From NCBI GenBank assembly GCA_038503035.1, contig JAVSML010025537.1, positions 251,626-315,625 of the forward strand: a stretch of 64,000 bases of DNA, written 5' to 3'. Source of the stretch: Crocodylus rhombifer (lineage: Eukaryota > Chordata > Crocodylia > Crocodylidae). Below, piece after piece: positions 23,185-32,175 of the stretch (the first letter of the stretch is position 1; each line of letters opens with the position of its first letter). A program made the position numbers and the translations under genes. The notes below the pieces were generated by a model. It saw only the letters and a list, made by a program, of their open reading frames with translations. It was not told where the DNA came from and ran no database searches.

Positions 23185-23747
23185 CAGGGGTTGGCAATTA
23201 TTTCAGGTGGAGGGCCACTTACTGAATATGAAAAGCACATGGTTAGCCCTGTCCCCTGACAGGTGCCCCACCCCCGGTTACCATCTTGGGACCTGAAGTT
23301 CTGCCCCCTAACCTCTGACCTTTGCCACCAGAAGTCCCTCCCCTTGTCCCTGGGCGTACTCCTTTCAGCAAGGGTTTTTGCCATCTCAGAAACAGAAAAA
23401 TACCAAATTATATTCTAAGACTTGAACATCTACAACATTAATTTGATTTAAAAAAATATTTTTTCCTGATTTACATGCATTTGTGTAGTGCACATATTAG
23501 CAATTGTACAACAGCTTACACTTGTATATCATAGGAGGGAAGCATGGGGAGATGGGTGTAGGTTAGCAAGGGGCAGTGCATATGTGGGAGAGGGTGTGGT
23601 TGTGTGGGGGGCTGTGGGAGTATGTGGATGTGTGGGGGAGGGTGGCTGGGATGTATGAGGGGGTAAGGATGTCTGTGTGTATGGCTGGGTGTGCTTGTGG
23701 GACTTGCCCTGTGAACACACACACTTTCTCTCTTTCCCTCTCTCCTT

Positions 23748-23748
<1 letters not shown>
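23185..23748. mobile_element. hAT element, family H1 copy A (caggggttggcaa end)
   Basis: The left terminus caggggttggcaattatttc is typical of hAT elements. The segment ctgacaggtgccccaccccc, ttaccatcttgggacctgaa and cctaacctctgacctttg matches, in reverse orientation, the element at 28681-29843. Both also share an AT-rich block (tttaaaaaaatatttttt) followed by a G/T-rich tract. The right end is not recognisable; the copy seems to stop at or beyond the CA repeat. Sulphur-rich open frames in the GT tract are artefacts. Confidence 0.75.

Positions 23749-23791
<43 letters not shown>
23749..23791. repeat. (CA)n microsatellite
   Basis: About 21 uninterrupted CA dinucleotides, preceded by a CT/CA-rich tract from about 23714. 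Such runs are normally length-variable. Confidence 0.98.
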
Positions 23792-23793
<2 letters not shown>

Positions 23794-25319
23794 CGCTCCT
23801 GGCTCCAGGATACTAGTGCGGGCCCTGTGGTCTCACGGTCCAGTGATGCAGCTCAGTTACGAAGGGAAGTATATTGTGAACTATTATTTTTGAGTTATAA
23901 AACATCTGTAATGGAATTAGGGTTGACTGCAAGCAATTATTAGGCTCGCACATATTGGTATTGCTCAATTTGTATTATAGGGCAAAAAATATTTATCTGT
24001 TGAGATTTTGGCCCATTGTTCCTAAGAAAGATATAAACTGGGAAACTGAAATACTTTGAGAAAAAAAGAGGAAGACTTAACTCGTACTTAAAATTGAGAA
24101 GTATTAAACAAGAGATGTCTTAAGAGATGCTACATTCTTCTCAGCACATCATCTCTATGTAACATTTTAACTTGCAAATTACGCAGCAACTTTACTTTCT
24201 ATATTATATTAAGATATATAATATACTCACAGTTTTGATCCTGTGGGCCAAATGAACTGTGTGGGGCCAGTCCATGAGCCAGACTGGGCCCCATGCCATC
24301 CCTACCCAGCTGGAATTGGACTCCAGGGGCACCATACTGCCCTTATGCACCAGGGTCAGGTCCCACATTCAATCTGGTATACATGGCTATGGCTTATTGG
24401 GCTCACCACAGGATTCTTATTTAAAACGATACAGAAACACTGCTAAATAATATGTCTAGTAATCTGACAGATGAAAATCTAGAACCAAGTCATTGTCTCC
24501 TTAAAAAACCCTGAAACCTTCAGGATCTGTTTTTAAATTTTTTAAAACATTTATTTCTTTATTTATTACAAATTAGAGTCCAGATACCAGTTTCTGAGAA
24601 GACAACTAGGCAGACTCCTTTGCACATAAATAATATTGACAACTTCAAAATGTTTTCATGAAAATCTATGGTTTACCGTTCCAGGTCTCTTTAAGATAAG
24701 GGCCTAAGGTTATGATCCTGCATGTAGGTATAATTTTCCACCTGCAGATAATCTAATTTAAAATCACTGCGACTCTCAGGGACATGAATTTATACTAATA
24801 TCTTTGCTTGCATGGTCACACTAATACTGTATATAGCTAGACTGGATTTTATTTAAATATTTTTTCATTTTCAGTACATTTTAAAAAATAGCTATTTAGT
24901 TGCCTTCTAAAAAGATTTTGTTAACTGTGTCAGCTATAAATTTTAGTCAGTTTAGTCACTCAAAATACATTTTGAAAGTGCAGTTGATATAACTGTAGCT
25001 AAGGTTTCAACATTTCTGAAATACAGGCATGTGTGGAATTACCCAATAATGACCTGGGGTGATATTTCATAAAACTCCTTAGCAATTCAGACAGACACAT
25101 GCTAACTGTTTGATGCATGATGAAAATTTAAAGCAGACTGTATTGGTTAATCCAAATTCTTCCTAGTCACAACAATAATAATACAAAAAAGACTCAAGTA
25201 ATTCAAGACTGAGCTACTACTGGTTCATATGCAGGGACCCACCCAAATTGAGATGGCAGACAGGTGATTTTGCTGGCCAGTCACAGTGCTGTCTGTTGTT
25301 TTCATGGACTTATTGTGGC
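23792..25319. other. Mostly AT-rich DNA with one GC-rich patch
   Basis: The patch at 24236-24412 (gtgtggggccagtccatgag) resembles interior parts of sauropsid hAT repeats but has no recognised ends. The rest is single-copy in appearance. Confidence 0.4.
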
Positions 25320-25919
25320 AAGCTGTAGCTGGGCACTAGTGAAGACAGGGAATGGCTTAGCTGCCAGTTAGTAAGGCAGCAGGTGTTAGATGTTGGGAGC
25401 TGATTAGATCAGCTGACGGCCAGGGGGCAAGGCTTGGCCTTCATAAGAAAAGGAAGGCTGAGGCCAGAAACAGTTCCCTTCTGGCAGCCGCAGGAGCAGG
25501 AGCTCTGCGGGAGAGCTGAGCAGCCGAGTCAAGGGTTGCAGTCTGACTGGCTGCAATGATGCAGGGGTAGAGAGAACCCTGATGGAGGTACGAGCCAGCA
25601 TAGTTTTGTGGAGTTGTGATTATTACACCGGAGGACCAGGCGAGGCTGTAGGGGTGGAGGAGGCCTCAGCAGGAGCTCCCCAGTAAGGTGGGGGAGTTCC
25701 TGGCACCAAGGAGGGTGCCGCATTTGGGGCTGTCCCGACCTCAGCCAGTTGGGCGACTTTGGAAAGAGCCTAGCAGAGGGGGAAGGCCAGTAGCGTGTGG
25801 GCCCAGGACGGTGGGCCTAAGCAGTGGGGGGTCCCGACCCCAGCCCAGCGTGGACAGGCCCCAATTGGAGGCCCCAATTGGGAAGAGCCCCAGTGGGGCG
25901 TAGGCCAAAGTTGGGCATA

Positions 25920-26460
25920 GACAGGCCTGAGCACGGGCGGGGAGCGTAAGAGGCGCGGGCGAGGACCCCGGTGGGGGGCGTAGAAGGCCCGAGCGCGGGC
26001 GGCGAGCGCAGGAGGCGCGAGCGAGGGCCCCGGTGGGGGGCGTAGAAGGCCCGAGCGCGGGCGGCGAGCGCAGGAGGCGCGGGCGAGGGCCCCGGTGGGG
26101 GGCGTAGAAGGCCCGAGGGCGGACGAGGGCCCCGGTGGGGGGCGCAGGAGGCGCGAGCGCGGGCGGCGAGCGCAAGAGTCGCGAGCGAGGGCCCCGGTGG
26201 GGGGCGCAGGAGGCCCGAGTGTGGGCGGCGAGTGCAAGAGGAGCGAGCGAGGGTCCAAGTTGGGCATAGGAAGTCCCGAGTGCGGGCGGCGAGCGCAAAA
26301 GGCGCGAGCGAGGGCCCAAGTTGGGCATAGGAAGTCCCGAATGCGGGCGGCAAGCGCAAGAGGCGCGAGCAAGGGCCCCAGTGGGGGCATAGAAGGCCCG
26401 AGTGCGGGCGACAAGCATAAAGAGCGCGACCATGGGCCCCAGGGCGGGCAGCGAGCTCGG
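25920..26460. repeat. GC-rich minisatellite, 61-62 bp unit, about 8-9 copies
   Basis: The marker gagcgcaggaggcg, or a variant of it, starts at 25942, 26004, 26066, 26168, 26230, 26291 and about 26352. Spacing is 62, 62, 102, 62, 61 and 61 bp. The unit contains ggccccggtggggggc and ggcccgagcgcgggcggc. Later units diverge (ccaagttgggcatagg). The array is free of stops in all three minus frames, giving long Ala/Pro/Arg-rich open frames (25741-26801) that are not genes. Confidence 0.95.
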
Positions 26461-26475
26461 GAAGCGCAACCATGG

Positions 26476-26485
26476 NNNNNNNNNN
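26476..26485. other. Assembly gap (10 N)
   Basis: Both flanks carry gcaaccatgg (26466-26475 and 26486-26495). The gap therefore sits inside a repeat and probably marks a collapsed or duplicated unit. Confidence 0.95.
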
Positions 26486-26903
26486 GCAACCATGGGCCCC
26501 AGGGCGGGCAGCGAGACCGCGGGGAGAGCGGGGCGCAGGCCTGCACGCAAGTGGCCGCGGAACATAAGGAAGGCAGGCCCGAGTGGGGCGCTGCCTGTGA
26601 GACATGAAGCCCCGAGAGGGGAGTAAGCCTGTTGGGGTTCCGGACTGGGCGAGAAGGGGCGCAGTCAGAGAGAGCCGCCCCAGGAGGGGGCGTGTGTATT
26701 GAGTTGGCCCCGGGATAAGACCAGCATCGGGACTCGGAGGAAATCCCAGCACAGTAAGACCAGCCCCGTGCCAAGAAGGGTAGGAAGGCAGCCTCCTTCA
26801 CTGAACTAATAAGAGCAAAGACGTGGTGGGCGAGATGGAGGATGTGTTAAAGACCCAGACTTGGCACAGTAGGCAAGGGCACTAGGGGAGGTCACGGCCC
26901 CCC

Positions 26904-27269
26904 TAGGGGCCCGTCCTGCTGCATAAGCATTGCCTCGTTACTGACTGGCTGAGGGGCCCCGCCCCTTTCTGGTGACTGGCTGAGATGGCTACCTTTTGTG
27001 CAGCCCCACTCCTTGCCACTGATGGGAGGAGGGACAGGCCCACAGAAAAGGAAATGCTCTTGGCCAATCAGCAGTGGAGGGAGGAGGGGGAAGTCATCAC
27101 CTTGGTTGCTCCTTTTATGCCGGCACCTCCCAGTGGGCTGTGAGGCTCGGCTGCAGCAGCCATTGGTTTCCATTGTGGAGACAATTTTATTTTTAGGGGT
27201 TTGGGGTTGTTTTTTTTTTTTTTTGGCAATTCTGTGTGAAACCATGAAATTGCAATTTGAGTGGCTCCC
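26904..27269. mobile_element. hAT-like element of the taggg family, partial
   Basis: The right end has reverse complement tagggagccactcaaattgc, resembling the terminus of the element at 54174 (taggggccacttaa). Interior text (tgcagccccactccttgcc, cggctgcagcagccattgg) matches the complete element at 40406-40856 (tgcaaccccacccttcgtc, gggctgcagcagctctgg). The left boundary is uncertain and no target duplication was found. Confidence 0.6.
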
Positions 27270-28139
27270 TATTCATAAGATAATATTATCCAGACAGTAG
27301 TCCCGCCTATGCACATATCTGATAAGTATGCAATTCCCATAACTGTGTGACAAGGATGCTTGTCCTAGCGTGCTCCTTATTGCTTCCATTGTTTGATTAA
27401 GTGCATGAACCACATCAGTTTATAAGCCACTTCAATACATGGCATCTTTCAGCTCTACTGTCTACTTTGTAACCACTCTGTACACTGCTTATCTGCATAA
27501 TTTATTAAACCAAGCAGCAATCATGCCTTTCCATATCTGTAAAGCAATTCTGGCCTGACTAGGCCATGCTGATTTCAAGGCTGCCACTACAGGCATATGG
27601 GACCCTTCAAGACAAGGTAGGAATCCTTAATAAGGTTCAAAAAGCGTTAACATGGTGCATCTATGGTTAATGAGCCCTGTTTACACTGAGTTTTGTTAAA
27701 TGTATATTCCAGGTAAGTACATAGCCTTTTCTCAGTCCCAAAGCTCTTAAACATAGTGCAATACTGAACGCTGACTGGATTAAGAAACTATGAAGACATT
27801 TGAAATTTATGTTTACTTTTAGGAGGAATACATGTCTGACTATATGATTACCTTGAATCTTTCTTAAAATAATGCTTCCCTTCCTAGGTCACAAACTGGT
27901 CAGGGAAAGAACTGCCTTCTATATATGTAGGAAATGCCCAGCAGAAACTATTAACATAAAAAATCATATTGGTAGTTTTGGAAGTAAGCTCTCAGGATTT
28001 TTATTCTGTTTGAATGAATGGCTGGAATTCCTTGACTCCAGATTTTGCACATACAAATACATGCATGTCCAGACAGCAGAGTTGGGCTAAGTACACTTAT
28101 GTCTCTAAATCTAAAGAATATGTATTCTTTAGTTATGAG
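27270..28139. other. Single-copy DNA
   Basis: No exon or repeat recognised. Confidence 0.5.
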
Positions 28140-28337
28140 CAGGGATCCTGGTTTTCTCTGAAAAAAAAAATTCCAATTTTCAGAATAAAAAAATTAATCC
28201 AAAATCGACATTCTTCAATGATCAACAATACATATATTAGTCACATTTCATTGTAATCACAGAAAAATGTGGATTTTGGGTTATTTTTCATCTGAAAATT
28301 GGGGATTTTTTTTAATCGGAGAAGACCAGGATCCCTG
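28140..28337. mobile_element. Palindromic hAT MITE
   Basis: The left end cagggatcctggttttctct and right end agaccaggatccctg are inverted repeats. They are flanked by gttatgag (28132-28139) and attatgac (28338-28345), a 6-of-8 match as expected for an aged 8-bp hAT duplication. It is 198 bp, AT-rich inside and non-coding. Confidence 0.8.
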
Positions 28338-28680
28338 ATTATGACAATACTTTTGTTGTCTACTTTTCATGTATGATTTAAAATCGACAACCTCAGTAGT
28401 CATTAAACTTGAAATATGTACAAGAAACAAAATTCTACTGAAACTGTTACTAAACTACAGTTATTATTCTTTTCTCTCCTTGAAGATCAACAAGTTAATG
28501 GAAAGAAAACGTACACTAATATTTAAATATATTTCAAACAAAGCCATGAATACAAGAACACTGGACTTGGCTGGATTGTATAACATCTAATATACCCTTA
28601 TCTCTGAATGCGTAACTAGTATTTTAACAGGATATGAAGGATTTCCAAATTTCCGATACTGTCATTTCACGTTCACAAGG
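28338..28680. other. AT-rich single-copy DNA
   Basis: Nothing recognised. Confidence 0.5.
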
Positions 28681-29843
28681 CAGGGGTGGGCAAAATATGG
28701 CCCACAGGCCAAATCCAGTCTGCCAGGTGATTTCATCTGTAAATTGGATCTAGCCTGCAGGGCCCCTCTGTAAACCAAAAGAATTATCAAAGGTCTTAGC
28801 CCTTGTTGCCCCTCTGAAAGCATGGATCCCAACTTAGGAGGTGCAGTTCTGGTTGCTACGCAACCAACCCCCACCATAACCTGGCCTGACCTGCACCCAG
28901 GCCCAAGGTAGTTGGTGCTAGGGACAGGAAGCTTTTGCTGGCAGAGGCTTCTGCCTAGCAACCCCATGGCTGGTTCCCAGCCCTCCCTCCCTGGGAGAGT
29001 GGAAATTCAGGTAAAGGCCCCATTGGGCTGGGAGCCATGGACTCATCTTGCGGGGGAGGGAAAGGGGGCTGGGGGCATGAGGAGCCACATGCTATGGTGC
29101 TGAGTTGGGCTGACCCCATACGGTGTCACCATGTGCAGCCAGGGATACAGGTGGAAACATGGGAGCTGTGTGCTATGGGGCCAGGTGGGGCTGGCAATGC
29201 ACCCTGCTGCCATGTGTGGCTGGGGACTTGGACTCTGAGGACCCCCCCCACAAGCCCACCCAATACACTCCCACATACCCCCGAACACACCCACACCTGC
29301 CCACATATCCCCCACACAAGCCACCACAACCCCACATTCCACCATATGCGCACTTGCCAACACCCTCCACCCCAACCCCACACCCTCTGCACACCCACAC
29401 ATATACCTCGCACATCCTCCCACTCCCCAGCCACAAGCCCTCTTGCCCCCCATGCAACATAGAAGAATAAGACTGTATTTTGAGCTATTATGCAATCACC
29501 TCTATACACACTATGCAAACCAACATAAGATGGGACAAAATATTTTTTAAAATAAAATTAAACTGTTATAATAAATGTTTAATTTTTTTTAGCATATGGT
29601 TTGTTTATTTTTTTGTTCCAAGATGGTTAACTCCCCCCCCCCCCCCCCACCCCAGAGTATTTCCAGGGCAAGAGGAGGGGCTTCAGATAACAAAGGTCCG
29701 AGGTCAGGGGCAGGGGTTTAGGTTCCAAGAAGGTAAATAAAGGGCAGGGCACCTGTCAAAGAGGAGGGCTACTGTTGCAGCCCTTGAGGTGCTCACCAGA
29801 ACTCACTAAGCAGTCTTCCAGCTGCAATAATTGCCCACCGCTG
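28681..29843. mobile_element. hAT element, family H1 copy B, both ends present
   Basis: caggggtgggcaa at 28681-28693 and ttgcccaccgctg at 29831-29843 are inverted termini. Relative to copy A (23185) it is in reverse orientation and retains the same internal order: a GC block, a C-run/AT block (29580-29650), then a CA-rich satellite-like tract (29240-29450). No transposase is present. Pro/Thr/His-rich and Gly/Val-rich open frames in the CA tract are artefacts. The flanking 8-mers do not match. Confidence 0.8.
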
Positions 29844-30229
29844 CCTAATGCTTCCCAAAAATTATGGAAGTTGCCTGCTTTTGTAGAAGCTTTTGAAAGG
29901 TTACTTTCATTTAAAGTTCACTTGAAAATAAAATGCAGTTTTGTTATACCTGATAAAAATGCTATTGATCAAATAAACTCTCTTACCATATCATATGAAG
30001 AGATGCATTATTTACTGCAAGTGTATTTAAGGAGGCCTTTACTGTATCTCAACAGAGACTAAGATAAGAACACAAAAGGCCTGTAAACTGAAAGAAGAGC
30101 AATTCTCATCTTTAAGGTAACTGTAATCATAGGCTATGTTCTGCTATGGGTATTTCCCCTGCTTCTGGGCTTTGCTGGTTCCCACAGAGCTAGGAGTGAA
30201 TTCAAAGCCCCACACCTTCCCCCTTCCTG
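29844..30229. other. Single-copy DNA
   Basis: No recognised feature. The open frame at 29775-30062 begins in the hAT end and has no domain. Confidence 0.45.
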
Positions 30230-30422
30230 CTGCTACATGTGTCAGGGTTTTTCAAGCCTCTCAGAGGCTGCAGCCAAGACTGGGGATTTTAACTGGTATA
30301 TGCCAATGTCCCTGCTGGTACTTAAAGCTGGAGGTTCCTAGCTACCAGTTCTTGCTCTCTGCTCAGGATCAGGCTGATTGCCATATCTGGCTCACTAGGT
30401 GAGCTGTGGAGGTCCTTTCCAG
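30230..30422 (+). mobile_element. CR1 3' UTR fragment, left part (interrupted)
   Basis: caggatcaggctgattgcca then gtggaggtcctttccag is the left part of a CR1 3' end. The expected continuation, ccctacttttctatgattct, resumes at 32154 after the foldback hAT. The left limit is approximate. Confidence 0.75.
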
Positions 30423-32145
30423 TGGGGCTGTGCGAAGTTCTGGTAGCTGATTCGATTTGGAGGGGATCTGGCCTGATTCGGGGACTGAATCTCTAAATCC
30501 AAAATGAATCAGGAGACCAAGTAAAAGCTCTGAATTGATTCGGAAAAGCTTTGGAAAAAGATTCATCCGATTCAGAGATCTGGCCATAAACTAAACAGGC
30601 AGCTGACAGCTACCTCCAGCTGAGAAGTCTGTTTGGGTTGGGGGAAGGAGGGATTGGGGCCGGGGCAAGCTGCTGAGACACAGCAGAGTGTGTGTTACTT
30701 GGTGAGGGGGGTGGAGAGGGCTGCAGGATGAGGGTGCTGGGAGCGGGGGCTCTGCCCTGCTGCTGGTTGCCCAGCTGGAACAGAGGGGAGGGGGCAGGAT
30801 GCAGGGGCATCTCACTCCAGGTGGAAGGGGGCAAGCGGCAGCAGGGCATAACCCCTGTGTCCTCCACACTAGCTGGCAAGCGGTGGCAGGGCAGAGCCCC
30901 TGACAGCACTATGCCCTGCTACCACCCACAGCAAGCCATGCCTGCATTGCGCCCCCCAACCCCACACTGGTTGGGCAAGCAGCAGCAGGGCATAGCTCCT
31001 GTGGCTCCCCCGGCCAGGGCAGAGGCAGGCACAGCCAGAGGAGCCACAGGTGAAGCCCCCATGGATGAGCTGCCCAACCTCATCCCATGTTTGGCCCAGC
31101 CTCACACTTACTGGCTATTGGAGTGGCGATCGGGGCCTCTGGGCACTCGTGGCAGAGCCCCCCACACAGCCTGGGGCAGTGGAGGGCTGCAGGGATCTCC
31201 CCCCATGCCTGGCACCTGTGTAGCAGCTGCTCTACGGTGCAGGTGCAGCACAACTTGGCAGGGCGCTGCATGCTCTCCTGGAGCTGTGGCAGCTACATGC
31301 GTCAGCCAGATCTCCTGGTTTGATTCCCTAGCTCTTGGAGTCGTGGCCCCCGAATCTGCATGTGAGGTTTCAGCAGGCTGCTGCTGCCAGCTGGGGAAAT
31401 AGCCCAGAGCCGCCACTATCCCCAGCAGGCTGTGTCAGCCTGATGTCATTCCGCATCATCTGGGAGCCTGAGACCCTTGGGAAAAGCTTGGTGAAGTGAT
31501 CAGAAAGCTGAGAAATTGAACCAGCAACTGGGGGAATGTTCAGAGCTCCCAGTTCAATTCCCTAGGTCCCAGGTTGATTTGCCTGGGAGCTGGGAAGGCT
31601 CATATCAGCCAGAGCCCAGCAATGATGAGCCACAGCTCCCACAAAGTGCACAGTGCCCTGCCGAGCCACGTTGCACCTGTGCCATGGTTCAGCTGCCGTG
31701 CGGGTGCCAGGCAGGAGGTGATGCCAGCTGCATGCCACTGCCCCGTGCTGTGCAGGAGGGGCTCTGCCATGAGTACCCAGAGGCCCCAATCACCACTCCT
31801 GCAGCCAGTGAGTGCGGGGCGTGGTTTTCATTTTAAGTGCCTGAATTAGGCTGGGGTGAGGCAGGCAATGGGGCTGGGCAGGGCAGCCATGAGGGCTCCT
31901 CCCGCTGCTCCCCCTGCCTGGGGAGAGGCAGGCACAGCTGGAGGAGCCATGGGAGAACCTGCAGCAGCCCAGCTGTGCCTGCCTCTCCCCAGCCGATCTG
32001 AATCACCAAATCTCTCAGAATCAGTGCTGAATATTCCAAAGCGGATTCAGCTAAATCGATTCAGTGATCCAAATCTCCAAATCAAATCACTGTTCTCCGA
32101 ATCAGCCAAATCCAAATCAAATATTTCCCTATTCACACAGGCCTA
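30423..32145. mobile_element. Foldback hAT element (1.72 kb) inserted in a CR1 tail
   Basis: The ends tggggctgtgcgaa (30423) and ttcacacaggccta (ending 32145) are inverted. They are flanked by ctttccag (30415-30422) and ctttttag (32146-32153), an 8-bp duplication differing by two C/T transitions. Removing the element and one copy rejoins the CR1 tail. Subterminal arms rich in gattc words pair across the element. GC-rich inner arms at 31085-31420 and 31500-31850 are mutual inverted repeats, for example ggggcctctgggcactcgtg versus the complement of 31763-31782. No transposase is present. Confidence 0.88.
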
Positions 32146-32175
32146 CTTTTTAGCCCTACTTTTCTATGATTCTAG
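32146..32175 (+). mobile_element. CR1 3' UTR fragment, right part
   Basis: After the duplicated target, ccctacttttctatgattct completes the CR1 terminus begun at 30230-30422. Confidence 0.75.

Larger units (their letters stand above)
25320..26890. repeat. GC-rich unclassified repeat region containing a minisatellite
   Basis: A sharply bounded GC- and CpG-rich block in AT-rich surroundings. The left part (25430-25480, gccttcataagaaaaggaag then gctgaggccagaaacagttc) looks like a repeat or LTR-type leader, but I see no paired LTR, primer-binding site or coding domain. The centre is the minisatellite at 25920-26460. It could be mistaken for a CpG-island promoter. Confidence 0.55.

Noticed and set aside
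23516..23791. Cys/Val-repeat and Thr/His-repeat open frames
   Set aside because: Translations of the CA/GT microsatellite and adjacent GT-rich tract.
25432..25447. ttcataag as left target duplication of the hAT ending at 27269
   Set aside because: It matches the 8 bases after 27269 but is not followed by a taggg terminus and lies 1.8 kb away in a different repeat; probably coincidence.
25741..26801. Long overlapping minus-strand open frames (about 274-343 codons, Ala/Pro/Arg-rich)
   Set aside because: They are produced by the 62-bp stop-free minisatellite in all three frames and even cross an assembly gap.
25430..26890. Endogenous retrovirus or LTR
   Set aside because: A leader-like segment is present, but no paired LTR, primer-binding site or gag/pol/env-type coding sequence was seen.
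29037..29518. Pro/Thr/His-rich and Gly/Val-rich open frames on both strands
   Set aside because: Low-complexity CA-rich core of the hAT at 28681-29843.
28673..29851. Target duplication for hAT copy B
   Set aside because: tcacaagg and cctaatgc do not match, although the inverted termini are clear.
30591..31849. Open frames up to 236 codons
   Set aside because: Lie within the GC-rich foldback hAT; both strands open and no recognisable domain.
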